This document shows positions 35,525 through 44,567 of a stretch of 64,000 bases of DNA, one piece after another (position 1 is the first letter of the stretch; every line of letters starts with the position of its first letter). The notes below the pieces were generated by a model that saw only the letters and a list, made by a program, of their open reading frames with translations, did not search any database and was not told the origin of the DNA. Source of the stretch: Enhydrobacter aerosaccus (GTDB taxonomy: Bacteria > Pseudomonadota > Alphaproteobacteria > Reyranellales > Reyranellaceae); the NCBI RefSeq assembly GCF_900167455.1, contig NZ_FUWJ01000002.1, forward strand, positions 1,054,305 through 1,118,304, read 5' to 3'. A program made the translations under genes and the position numbers.

Positions 35525-36432
35525 TGCTGTCCTTATCGCGTGCATCCTTCCTACAGCTCGCCGGCGCCGTTCTGCTGAGTGGCGCGGCAATGGCCCAGAC
35601 AGGAACCCGCATGCACAAACGCAAGATCCCTTCCACCGGCGAGGAACTGCCAGTGGTCGGCTGCGGCACCTGGCAGACTTTCGATGTCGGCACTGGTGCT
35701 GCCGAGCGGGCGCCTCTGGCCGAGGTGCTTCGCATCCTGTTCGAGGCCGGCGGGTCGGTGATCGACAGCTCGCCCATGTATGGTCGCTCGGAAGGAGTCG
35801 TGGGCGATCTGCTCGCGGCAGCGGGAAGCCGCGACAAGGCCTTCGTGGCGACCAAAGTCTGGACCACCGGCCGCGACGCCGGCATCGCGCAGATGGAACG
35901 CTCCTTCAAGCTTCTGCGCACCGACAGGATCGATCTGATGCAGATCCACAATCTCGTGGATTGGCAGACGCACGTCCCGACCCTGCAGGCCTGGAAGAAG
36001 GAAGGCCGCATCCGCTATCTCGGCATCACCCACTACACGGAAAGCGCGCACGAGACCCTGCAGTCCGTCTTGCAGCGCGGCGGCTTCGACTTCGTTCAGG
36101 TCGACTACGCGTTGGACGATCGCGGCGTCGAGCGGCGGCTGCTGCCTTTCGCAGCGGAGCACGGCATCGCCGTCATCGTCAATCAACCCTTCGGCGGCGG
36201 CGGACTACTGCGCAAACTCAGCGGTCGCAGACTGCCCGACTGGGCAGCGGAGATCGATTGCACGAGCTGGGCCCAGATCCTGCTGAAGTTCGTGCTCGCG
36301 CCACTCGCCGTCACCTGCGTCATCCCCGGTACCGGCAAGCCCGAGCATATGCGCGACAATGTCCGGGCCGGCTTCGGCCCCTATCCGGACGCCGCTCTAT
36401 TGCGCCGGATGATCGGCGACGCCGGCCTCTGA
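35524..36432 (+). CDS. Exported aldo/keto reductase family protein
   Basis: The 302-residue protein has a leader (SFLQLAGAVLLSGAAMAQ) and the AKR fold: GCGTWQTFDVG, the catalytic Tyr in IDSSPMYGRSE near residue 85, Lys in VATKVW and the IQIHN-like MQIHNLVDWQ. Most AKRs are cytoplasmic; exported ones are a minority. It shares translation with the large exported gene upstream, so both probably work in the periplasm, but a soluble periplasmic supply of NADPH is not expected there. No standard cofactor motif is obvious. Confidence 0.9.
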   Translation: MLSLSRASFLQLAGAVLLSGAAMAQTGTRMHKRKIPSTGEELPVVGCGTWQTFDVGTGAAERAPLAEVLRILFEAGGSVIDSSPMYGRSEGVVGDLLAAAGSRDKAFVATKVWTTGRDAGIAQMERSFKLLRTDRIDLMQIHNLVDWQTHVPTLQAWKKEGRIRYLGITHYTESAHETLQSVLQRGGFDFVQVDYALDDRGVERRLLPFAAEHGIAVIVNQPFGGGGLLRKLSGRRLPDWAAEIDCTSWAQILLKFVLAPLAVTCVIPGTGKPEHMRDNVRAGFGPYPDAALLRRMIGDAGL

Positions 36433-36433
36433 T

Positions 36434-36931
36434 CTAGAATTCGACCACGGGCGTCGGCGGCACATAACGCTCGAAGACCTGCAGGAAAGGTTGACCCCGT
36501 TCCGCTTCGTACCAGGCCTCGAACTCCCGAAAGGCCGCGATCGGGTCGACCGGAGCCGGCTTGTCGGCGTTGGAATCCCCTTCCTCGGCCGGAGGATGGG
36601 CTTGCGCATGCAGCGCTTCGGCGATGGGACGCAGCGCGCCGATCAACGGTCGTGCGCCTTCGCCCAGCTCCGCGAGATCGTTCTCGACCCAGCCGATCTC
36701 GCGGAACAGCGCGACGAGCTGGCGTTCGACGGAAAGTTCGCGTTCGGGCTCGAGAGCAGCGACACGAGCCATGTCCGACAGCGCGTTGAGGCGCCGCCAG
36801 GCAAAGGCGCGCGCCTGTTCCGCCGCCTTGATCTGTGCGTCGACGCTGGCACGGATGGAACGCTCGGCGGCCTCGGCCGCGGTGCAGTCGGCCTGGAGAC
36901 GGTCGATCAACGACTCGAGGACACTCGGCAT
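36434..36931 (-). CDS. Helical protein of unknown function beside fdhE (165 aa)
   Basis: The product is almost wholly helical with many Ala, Glu and Arg (SLIDRLQADCTAAEAAERSIRASVDAQIKAAEQA), so a coiled coil is likely. No domain is recognised. Its start is 7 bases after the fdhE stop, so it is the last gene of the membrane-bound formate dehydrogenase operon. A chaperone or assembly role is only a guess. Confidence 0.6.
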   Translation of the reverse strand: MPSVLESLIDRLQADCTAAEAAERSIRASVDAQIKAAEQARAFAWRRLNALSDMARVAALEPERELSVERQLVALFREIGWVENDLAELGEGARPLIGALRPIAEALHAQAHPPAEEGDSNADKPAPVDPIAAFREFEAWYEAERGQPFLQVFERYVPPTPVVEF

Positions 36932-36938
36932 GGGCCGT

Positions 36939-37910
36939 TCACTCCTGTGATCGTTCCATCATGCCAATGACAAAGGGGTTGGGCGCGCGAGAAAAGCCTT
37001 CCTCGCCAACCAACATATCCAGTCCCAACGAGGCGAGATCGTCGGCGAAGGGTTCCACGGGCTTGGCGTGATCGAGATAGAACACTTTGGAATAGCCATG
37101 ACACTTCTCGCAGCACTCCGCTCGCACGAATGAGGCGCCGGCGAACTGGCGAAACGAGACCTTGTCGGTGCTGCCGCAATGGATACAGCGGACCCTCACA
37201 TAGCGCCAGGCTGTGGCGCATAGCGAGCAGTGCAGATGACGGTGGCCGAACTTCGTACCTCCCGGTGAGACGATACCGGCGACCGACGGCGACGCGCAGA
37301 CCGGGCAGGTTCCGGTCTCGGGCGCATCTGAGGCGAGATCGGCTTTGTCGAGAAGCGCGGCCATGCGTGTCCAGGCGACTTGCAACGCCGCCGCAACGAA
37401 GGTGACCGCCGCCGCATCCTTTCGCTCGACCTCTCCCGAGAGAAACCTGTCGGCCATGGCCTCCAGCACCGCAGGCGGCGTTTGTGCCAGCGACGCGACC
37501 GTCGCGCGTGCCGGTTCGGGCAGCACGCTCCGGTCGATGGTCTCGATGATACGGTCGAGTGCTGCTCGCCAGGTCGCGTCGCGGCCTGCACTTACGGGAT
37601 CGAGCGGCGAGCGCCCCGAGCGACGCATCGCGGCCACCTCCGACGACGCCGGCAGCGTTCCCGGCGGCAACCCCGATAGAGATGCTTGTTGCGCCGTCGC
37701 CAGCGCCGCCATCAGCCGCAGGAATGCCTCGAGCTCGTGTCCCGGCGCCAGGGCGCTCAGGCGCTCAGCCCGGCGCGAAAACACGACGGCGAGATCGGGC
37801 AGCCGAATCGCCTCGCTGTCGGCGACATCGCCCAGCGTGCCTTCGCCGAAGCCCGTGGATGGAAAGGTCGACCGCTCGCTCAGGGCTTCCCGACTTCCTG
37901 CCGGAACCAC
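36939..37910 (-). CDS. fdhE: Formate dehydrogenase accessory protein FdhE
   Basis: The 323-residue protein has the conserved FdhE cysteines in CPVCASP, CSLCATAW, CIHCGS and CCEKCHGYSK, which bind iron, in order from about residue 200. It helps assemble the membrane-bound enzyme. The GTG start at 37910 overlaps the gamma gene by 31 bases. Lack of an overlap-free start suggests coupled translation. Confidence 0.93.
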   Translation of the reverse strand: MVPAGSREALSERSTFPSTGFGEGTLGDVADSEAIRLPDLAVVFSRRAERLSALAPGHELEAFLRLMAALATAQQASLSGLPPGTLPASSEVAAMRRSGRSPLDPVSAGRDATWRAALDRIIETIDRSVLPEPARATVASLAQTPPAVLEAMADRFLSGEVERKDAAAVTFVAAALQVAWTRMAALLDKADLASDAPETGTCPVCASPSVAGIVSPGGTKFGHRHLHCSLCATAWRYVRVRCIHCGSTDKVSFRQFAGASFVRAECCEKCHGYSKVFYLDHAKPVEPFADDLASLGLDMLVGEEGFSRAPNPFVIGMMERSQE

Positions 37911-38509
37911 TTGCGGTGATGGCGAAAGCCCCAGCCGCGCGTGACCGTGCCGCGCGTCATGGCCCGCAACGTTCCCTTGACCCAGATCACGGCATACATG
38001 TGCACGATCCAGATCAGGATCGCCGCGATGGCGCAGACCGAATGGGCGACCATGGCGATGCGCTTCTGCTCGATTGTCGTGGCGTCATAGAAATAGACGT
38101 CCCACAGCACCAGGCCACTGACGAACAGCACCAGGATCAGGATCGACTGGCCCCAGAAGACGAGCTTCTGGCCGGCATTGTATTTGCCGAGCTCGGGCAG
38201 CCCTTCTTCATGGTTGTTGATGACCTTGCCGAGATTCTTCATCCAGACCGTGTCCTCGGGCTTCCAGAAGTTGAGCGACACGAAGCGGACGAACAGCAGC
38301 AGGAAGCTGACGGCCAGCACCAGACCGATCCAGGGATGGATAGCCCTAGTGGATTGGCCTCCCCCGAACAGATTGGTGAGGAAGAACAGGCCGGGATGAA
38401 ACAGAGACAGACCGCTCAAAGCCAGCAGGATCAGCGACGTCGCGGTGATCCAGTGATTGATGCGAGCCGCGGTCGTGTATCGGGAAACGTCGCGTTTGTC
38501 GTTGCTCAT
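37880..38509 (-). CDS. Formate dehydrogenase cytochrome b subunit (gamma)
   Basis: The 209-residue protein has four membrane helices with the conserved His residues in RINHWITA near residue 18, [21 protein letters not shown] and [10 protein letters not shown], which hold two haems b. It passes electrons from the beta subunit to quinone. The C-terminal tail is positively charged and cytoplasmic. The start overlaps the beta stop as ATGA. Confidence 0.94.
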   Translation of the reverse strand: MSNDKRDVSRYTTAARINHWITATSLILLALSGLSLFHPGLFFLTNLFGGGQSTRAIHPWIGLVLAVSFLLLFVRFVSLNFWKPEDTVWMKNLGKVINNHEEGLPELGKYNAGQKLVFWGQSILILVLFVSGLVLWDVYFYDATTIEQKRIAMVAHSVCAIAAILIWIVHMYAVIWVKGTLRAMTRGTVTRGWGFRHHRKWFRQEVGKP

Positions 38510-39414
38510 GCGCGCTTGTCTCCGGCCAGCTTGTCGGCCTCATGTTCCTCGGCTTCGGATACCTCGTTCGGGCCCTTGGTGATGTAATGCAGGAAGCCCG
38601 CGACCCCGGCGAAGGCAATGGCTGCCAGCGACAGGGGCTTCACGACGCCTTTCCAGAGACTGACAAGCGGGCTGATGCTGGGGTCGTCCGGAAGTCCCGA
38701 ATAGAGCGATGGCTTGTCGGCATGGTTGAGCACGTACATCACATGCGTGCCGCCGACGCCGGGTGGATTGTAGAGACCGGCATGCTCGAAGCCACGGTCC
38801 TTGAGGTCGGCGATCCGCTCCTCGGCATGGACGATCATGTCATCCTTGGAGCCGAAATAGATCGCCTGCGTCGGGCAGGCCTTGGCGCAGGCCGGTGCCT
38901 GACCCACCGCCACACGATCCGAGCAGAGCGTGCACTTGTAGGCCTTGTTGTCGACCTTGGAGATGCGCGGGACGTTGAAGGGGCAACCCTTCACGCAATA
39001 GCCGCAGCCGATGCAGTTCTCCGACACGAAGTCGACGATGCCGTTGGTGTATTGGACGATGGCACCCGGCGACGGGCACGCCTTGAGACAGCCCGGGTCG
39101 GCGCAGTGCATGCAGCCGTCCTTGCGGATCAGCCATTCGAGATCGTCGCCGTTCTCGTATTCGGCGTAGCGCATCACCGTCCAGGATGCCGGCGTCAGGT
39201 CGGTGGGGTTGTTGTAGGTGCCGTTCGTCTCGCCGATCGGCTGGCTGAGCGAGAGATCGTTCCATTCCAGGCACGCGGCTTGGCAGGCCTTGCAGCCGAT
39301 GCACTTGGATACGTCGATCAGCTTGGCGACCTCGACAGGTGCCTGACGCACCTGCGGTGGCGTCTCGGTCGAGGCGGAGCGGCGGCGGATGTCGAGGGAT
39401 TGCAGGGTTGCCAT
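38506..39414 (-). CDS. fdxH: Formate dehydrogenase iron-sulfur subunit (beta)
   Basis: The 302-residue protein carries four 4Fe-4S clusters: [11 protein letters not shown] near residue 38, [24 protein letters not shown] and CTLCSDRV...CAKACP. A C-terminal membrane helix ([18 protein letters not shown]) anchors it. It links the alpha catalytic unit to the cytochrome. It is 11 bases downstream of the alpha gene. Confidence 0.96.
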   Translation of the reverse strand: MATLQSLDIRRRSASTETPPQVRQAPVEVAKLIDVSKCIGCKACQAACLEWNDLSLSQPIGETNGTYNNPTDLTPASWTVMRYAEYENGDDLEWLIRKDGCMHCADPGCLKACPSPGAIVQYTNGIVDFVSENCIGCGYCVKGCPFNVPRISKVDNKAYKCTLCSDRVAVGQAPACAKACPTQAIYFGSKDDMIVHAEERIADLKDRGFEHAGLYNPPGVGGTHVMYVLNHADKPSLYSGLPDDPSISPLVSLWKGVVKPLSLAAIAFAGVAGFLHYITKGPNEVSEAEEHEADKLAGDKRA

Positions 39415-39425
39415 GGTCCTCCCCC

Positions 39426-42400
39426 TTACGCCGTTGCCGCGGCTTGAGCCGGCGGGGTGGTTTTCTTCACGTCGACCAGGAACGCCTTGAATTCGGGCGT
39501 CTGGGCGCTGACGTCGCCCACCGGCGGCGTCAGCGTATTGACGGGATGCGCCTTCCGCGTCAGGCCGATGAAGCCGTAATGGATCGGCACGCCGACGATA
39601 TCGCACGGCTTGCCGTCGACCATGATCGGACGGATGCGCTTGGTCACCGCCGCCTTGGCCTTGATCGAGCCGCGTTGGCTCGTCACCTCGACCCAGTCAC
39701 CGCTCTGGATGCCCTTGGCCTTCGCCAGCCGTTCGCCCATCTCGACGAACAGTTCCGGCTGCAGGACCGCATTGGCGTGCGCGTTCTTGGTCCAGTAGTG
39801 GAAGTGTTCGGTCAACCGATAGGTCGTCGCCACGATCGGGAACTTGTCCGGCGTGCCGAACGACTTGGCATCGGCCGCGAAGACGCGCACGACCGGATTG
39901 CGGCTGACCTTGGGATGGAGCGGATTGGCGATGAAGGCATCCATCGCCTCGTAATGCTCGGGGAAGGGACCATCGGGCATGCCGGTCCGAGCGAACAGCC
40001 GGGCCGTGCCTTCCTGGTTCATGATGAAGGGGCCGACGGCCTTGTCAGGCGGCACGGTCGGCGCGTAGTCGGGCACGTCAGGACCGGTCCACTTCGAACC
40101 GTTCCACCACATGTACTTCTTGCGCTCGCTCCACGGCTTGCCAGCCGCGTCGGCCGAGGCGCGGTTGTACAGGATTCGGCGATTGGCCGGCCAGGAGAAG
40201 CCCCAGTTGGGATAGACGCCCTTGCCGGTGGGATCGCTGGCATTGCGCCGCTGCGCCATGTTGCCGGCTTCCGTATAGACGCCGGTATAGATCCAGCATC
40301 CGCCCGACGTCTTGCCGTCGTCGCGCATGACGCCGAAGGTCGGCAGCAGCTGGCCGGCGCGCAACAGCAGCTTGGCGGGGTCGGCCGGATCGGGCACGTC
40401 CTCCAGCGCATAGCCGTTGATGTCCTTCAGCACCTCGGCCGGATCGGGATTGCCAGGATCGCTGTAGTTCCAGGCGAGGTTGAGGATCGGATCAGGGAAA
40501 GCGCCGCCTTCCTTGGCATAGAGCGCCCGCAACCGCGCCCGCAGATCGGAGATGATCTGAATGTCACCGCGCGATTCACCCGGCCCTTCCGCGGCCTTCC
40601 AGTGCCATTGGATCAGGCGGCTGGAATTGGTCGCGCTGCCCTCCTCTTCGGCGAATGCCGTGGCAGGAAGCTGGAACACTTCGGTCTGGATCGACTTCGG
40701 ATCGACGTCGTTGAACTCGCCGTGATTCTCCCAGAAGCGCGCGGTCTCGGTCTCGAGCGGATCGATCGAGACGAGCCATTTGAGCTTGGACAGGCCGTTG
40801 CGGATCTTGGTCTTGTTGGGACCGGCCATCATGATGTTCATGCCCTGGCAGAACAGGCCGTTCATCTGGCCGGCTGCCATGACATCGATGATCTTCAGCG
40901 CGTCGTACGGAACGTCGAACTTGGGCAGGTAGTCGTAGGCCCAATCGTTGTCCTTGGTCGCCGCGGCTCCGAAGAACGACTTCTGCTGGCTGACAAAGAA
41001 CTTCTCGTAGTTCTGCCAGAAGCTGGTCTGCCCCGGCCGCTGTGGCTTGAAGCGACGGGACTTCATGTAGTCCGCGTAGGTCGCTTCCCTGTCCGTCGGC
41101 AGCACCAGATAGCCGGGCGTCGAGGTCGACAGCAGGGCGAGATCGGTGATGCCCTGGACGTTGGAGTGGCCACGCAAGGCATTCACGCCGCCGCCAGGAA
41201 TGCCGATATTGCCCAGCAGGAGCTGGATCATCGCCATGCTGCGGATGTTCTGGGCGCCGGTCGTGTGTTGCGTCCAGCCCAGCGCATACATCGAGGTCAT
41301 CGAGCGGTCGCCTGTCGATGTCGAGGCGATCAGCTCGCACACCTTCAGGAACTTGTCCTTGGGCGTACCGCAGATGCGCTCGACCATCTCGGGCGTATAG
41401 CGATCGACATGGGTCTTGAGCAGGTTGATGACGCAGCGCGGGTGCTGCAGCGTGTCATCGACCTTGGCCATGCCCTGTTCGTCGAACTCGTAGTCCCACG
41501 TCGAGCGATCGACATAGTTCTTCTTGGCTTCGTCGTAGCCGGCGAACAGGCCGTCCTCGAACTTGAAACCCTCCTTCACGATATAGCCGGCGTTGGTGAA
41601 AGCCTTGACATATTCCTGCTGGATCTTGCCGGCGCCCAGCAGGTAGCGCATCACGCCCGACAGGAAGGCGATATCCGTTCCCGGCCGGATCGGCGCATAG
41701 AAATCGGCCACCGCGGCGGAGCGCGTGAAGCGCGGATCGACGACGACGAGCTTGGCGCCGTTGTGGGCCTTGGCTTCCACCACCCACTTGAAGCCGCACG
41801 GATGGGCCTCGGCGGCGTTGCCGCCCATGATCAGAATGACATCGGCGTTCTTGATGTCATTCCAGGAGTTCGTCATTGCGCCACGGCCGAAGGTTGGGGC
41901 CAAACTGGCCACCGTCGGACCGTGTCATATTCGGGCTTGGTTCTCCAAGCCGAGGATGCCCGTGGCGCGCGCCAACTTGTAGGTCAGATAGCCGGCCTCG
42001 TTGCTTTGCGACGAGGTGCCGAAGAATCCCGTGCTGACCCAGCGATTGACCGTGACGCCATCACGGTTCTTCGCCACGAAGTTCTTGTCGCGATCGTCCT
42101 TCATGAGCCGCGCGATGCGGTCCATGGCGAAATCCCAGCTCACGCGCTCGAACTTGTCCGAGCCGGCCTTGCGATGCATGGGGTACTTGAGTCGGTTGGG
42201 GCTGCGCACGAAATCAAGCACCGCCGCGCCGCGCGGGCATAGTGTGCCGCGGTTCACGGGATGATCGGGATCGCCCTCGACATGAATGACCTCGGAGCGG
42301 GCGTTCTTCGAGCGGTCGCCGAGGGAGTAGATCAGCACGCCGCAGCTGACGGCGCAGTAGGGACAGGCATTGCGCGTTTCGGTCGCGCGCTCGAGCTTGA

Positions 42401-42518
42401 ACGGCCGGACGCCAGCAGCGAGGGCATCGCCCGCGTCACCAAATCCCAAGGCTCCAACGGTCGATGCGGCGAGGCCAGCAGCGCTCACCCGCATGAATTG
42501 ACGGCGCGTGATACCCAT
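39426..42518 (-). CDS. fdnG: Formate dehydrogenase catalytic subunit with selenocysteine (UGA at 41925-41927)
   Basis: This is one gene, not two: the N-terminal frame ends at UGA 41925-41927 in [16 protein letters not shown], the conserved Sec site of FdnG-type enzymes, and the frame continues to 39426. The full product is 1030 residues including Sec198, the usual length. A Tat leader ([13 protein letters not shown]), the 4Fe-4S motif CPYCAVSCG, the molybdopterin region ([33 protein letters not shown]) follow. It oxidises formate to CO2 in the periplasm. The start ATG 42518 has GGGGGAAA upstream. It heads the operon alpha-beta-gamma-fdhE-unknown. Confidence 0.95.
41882..41927 (-). promoter_or_regulatory. 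SECIS-like hairpin after the UGA
   Basis: Directly after the UGA the message can fold: CACGG pairs with CCGTG at the base, CCGA with TCGG, then GGT/GCC stems up to an AGUUU loop containing GU. This fits the bacterial SECIS layout, in which SelB binds a loop near the UGA. The pairing is by eye. Confidence 0.75.
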
Positions 42519-42578
42519 TAGCGTTTCCCCCAAGTCCACAACCGACGCCTGCGCGGGCTCCCGACCGCACCGCGACGG

Positions 42579-42616
42579 TTGTGCAGAGATTGTGCACGAC
42601 AAATTAATCTTTAATC
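42579..42616. promoter_or_regulatory. Direct-repeat control region before fdnG
   Basis: In the AT-rich leader of fdnG TTGTGCA recurs at 42579-42585 and 42590-42596 (11-base step) and TTAATC at 42604-42609 and 42611-42616. These are candidate activator sites. No good FNR palindrome was found. Confidence 0.4.
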
Positions 42617-42665
42617 AACAGAAAAATCAGGGATTTTACAGTCCCGCGTATCGGTAATTCGGGGA

Positions 42666-42694
42666 GACGCCCCGGCGAATGCCGCCGGAGCGTC
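42666..42694 (-). terminator. Strong hairpin after the small-subunit gene
   Basis: Stem 42666-42677 pairs with 42683-42694 with one mismatch around a five-base loop. It lies 8 bases beyond the MFS small-subunit stop, so it probably ends the transporter message. No T run follows. Confidence 0.55.
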
Positions 42695-42702
42695 GGCCGC
42701 GA

Positions 42703-42828
42703 TTACCTGAACAGCGCCATCGCGTTGACGAGCGTCTGCAGCACGCCCCAGGCGAGCGGGATGCCGACGAAGCCCCAGGCGATGACCAGCTGCAGCGGTG
42801 TGGTGCCGTTTTGACCGTTGTTGCTCAT
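42703..42828 (-). CDS. MFS transporter small subunit (41 aa)
   Basis: Too short for usual ORF lists, this gene encodes 41 residues: a polar start MSNNGQNGTTPLQ, one hydrophobic helix VIAWGFVGIPLAWGVLQ and a short tail NAMALFR. This is the form of the small companion found beside OFA-type MFS transporters. It follows the large subunit gene by 11 bases, and GGGAGATCGATC stands before ATG 42828. Confidence 0.8.
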   Translation of the reverse strand: MSNNGQNGTTPLQLVIAWGFVGIPLAWGVLQTLVNAMALFR

Positions 42829-42839
42829 GATCGATCTCC

Positions 42840-44240
42840 CTAGGCGCCGGCCGGATCGCCTGCTGCGGCGACTTCCGCCGCGGCGCGTTCGGCTTCGTGG
42901 TCAGGTCTCATATGGAAGCGATGATGCACCGCCTTGATGCAGGCATTGCAGATGAAGCCGACCACCAGCAATCCGGCCATGATGTACATGGTCGTGTTGT
43001 AGGCCTGCGCCTTCGGCACGCCGTTCCCGATCTGATACTCGCGAATGTAGTTCACGAGCACCGGGCCGAGCACGCCCGCGGCCGACCATGCCGTCAGCAG
43101 CATGCCGTGGATGGCGCCGACATAGCGGGTGCCGAACATATCCTTGAGATAGGCCGGCACGGTGGAGAAGCCGCCGCCATACATGCTGAGAATGATGGCG
43201 AAGCAGACGACGAACAGCGTCACGCTGCCGATCGACCCGGTCCAGGGCACCAGGATGTAGAGCACCGGTCCCAGCGTGAAGAAGCAGAAGTAGGTGTTCT
43301 TCCGCCCGATCATGTCCGAGATCGACGCCCAGAAGAAGCGGCCGCCCATGTTGAACAGGCTGATGAGGCCGACGAAGCCGGCCGCCGCCACCGCGGTCAC
43401 CTTGCCGGGAAACATCTCCTGGCTCATGGCCGAGGCTTGGCCTAGCACGCCGATACCGGCCGTGACGTTCAGGCACAGCACCCACCAGATCAGCCAGAAT
43501 TGCGGCGTCTTGAGCGCGTCATAGACATAGACGTCGTTCTTGGTGATGAGCTTCTGCGGCGCGACAGGCGGCTTGTAGCCGGCCGGCACCCAATTGTCCG
43601 GCGGCACCCGCACGATGGTGGCGCCCACCCACATGAAGCAGAGATAGATCGCGCCCAGGCACAGGAAGGTTTCGGCGACGCCGATATGGGTCGGGCTGGA
43701 GAAGCGCTGCATCAGCCACACCGAAAGCGGCGAGGCGATGAAGGCGCCCCCGCCGAAACCCATGATCGCCATGCCGGTCGCCATGCCCGGCCGGTCCGGG
43801 AACCACTTGATCAGGGTGGAGACAGGCGAGATGTAACCCAGACCCAGCCCGATGCCGCCGAACACGCCATAGCCGAGATAGATCATCCAGAGCTGGTGCA
43901 CATAGACGCCGATCGCCGACAGGACGAAGCCGCCCGCCCAGCAGACGCCGGCCGTGAACATAGCGCGGCGCGGTCCGCCCTCCTCGACCCAGCGGCCGAA
44001 GACTGCCGCGGAAGCGCCGAGAAAGAAGATGGCGATCGAGAATATCCAGCCGAGTTCCGTGAGCTTCCAGTCGTCCGGCGCCGATTTGGAAATGCCGATG
44101 AGCTTGGTCATCGGCAGGTTGAACACGCTGAAGGCATAGGCCTGGCCGATGCACAGATGGATGCACAGTGCCGCCGGTGGCACCATCCAGCGACTGAAGC
44201 CCGGTCTGGCGACCGTCCGCGCGCGCGCGAGAAAACTCAT
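42840..44240 (-). CDS. OFA-family MFS transporter (oxalate/formate antiporter-like)
   Basis: The 466-residue protein has about 12 helices with the OFA start PAALCIHLCIGQAYAFSVFNLPM and the loop GGIGLGLGYISPVSTLIKWFPDRPGMATG. Between the two formate dehydrogenases it most likely moves formate or oxalate; oxalate handling genes are not seen here. AAGGAGGACGCC precedes ATG 44240. It forms an operon with the small-subunit gene. Confidence 0.92.
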   Translation of the reverse strand: MSFLARARTVARPGFSRWMVPPAALCIHLCIGQAYAFSVFNLPMTKLIGISKSAPDDWKLTELGWIFSIAIFFLGASAAVFGRWVEEGGPRRAMFTAGVCWAGGFVLSAIGVYVHQLWMIYLGYGVFGGIGLGLGYISPVSTLIKWFPDRPGMATGMAIMGFGGGAFIASPLSVWLMQRFSSPTHIGVAETFLCLGAIYLCFMWVGATIVRVPPDNWVPAGYKPPVAPQKLITKNDVYVYDALKTPQFWLIWWVLCLNVTAGIGVLGQASAMSQEMFPGKVTAVAAAGFVGLISLFNMGGRFFWASISDMIGRKNTYFCFFTLGPVLYILVPWTGSIGSVTLFVVCFAIILSMYGGGFSTVPAYLKDMFGTRYVGAIHGMLLTAWSAAGVLGPVLVNYIREYQIGNGVPKAQAYNTTMYIMAGLLVVGFICNACIKAVHHRFHMRPDHEAERAAAEVAAAGDPAGA

Positions 44241-44337
44241 TGGCGTCCTCCTTCGTGGCTCCGCGACAGCGAAGACCACGCTTCCCGATTTGGAATTATC
44301 ATTGCCCGTTCATTCCCCAAGTTCATTGTTTCTTGGC

Positions 44338-44562
44338 CTAACTACGCGCTTCCGCCTCCTTGAGCCGGCGGACGGCCTGGCGAACCGGATCGTCGAGATC
44401 CGCCCCGCCTTGCTCGAGATGCGCGACAATGGCGGCGCGCATGCGAGGATCCCAGAACTTTCGCAGATGGTCGGCGATGGCGGCGACCGGATCGATGCCG
44501 CGCTGGGGCACGAAGAACTTGCCGATCTGGTTGGCCATCATGACGAGCTTGTCGCCTGACAC
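44338..44562 (-). CDS. fdsD: Formate dehydrogenase subunit delta
   Basis: The 74-residue protein matches FdsD: LVMMANQIGKFF, then FWDPRMRAAIVAHLEQGGADLDDPVRQAVRRL. It stabilises the NAD-dependent complex or aids its maturation. It lies 5 bases after fdsA and is the last gene of the cluster. In some bacteria an fdhD-like fdsC lies between the two; it is absent here. Confidence 0.9.
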   Translation of the reverse strand: MSGDKLVMMANQIGKFFVPQRGIDPVAAIADHLRKFWDPRMRAAIVAHLEQGGADLDDPVRQAVRRLKEAEARS

Positions 44563-44567
44563 GGTCG

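Noticed and set aside
39339..42242. 967-codon plus-strand ORF over fdnG
   Set aside because: It is the antisense shadow of fdnG; its composition is not protein-like and no ribosome site is present.
39426..42602. Two separate formate dehydrogenase ORFs (41925-42602 and 39426-41912)
   Set aside because: They are one gene interrupted by an in-frame UGA at the conserved Sec site, with flanking residues matching FdnG and a following hairpin.
42604..42618. FNR box before fdnG (TTAAT...ATCAA)
   Set aside because: The half-sites are five bases apart and one is off consensus; the four-base spacing needed for FNR is not met.
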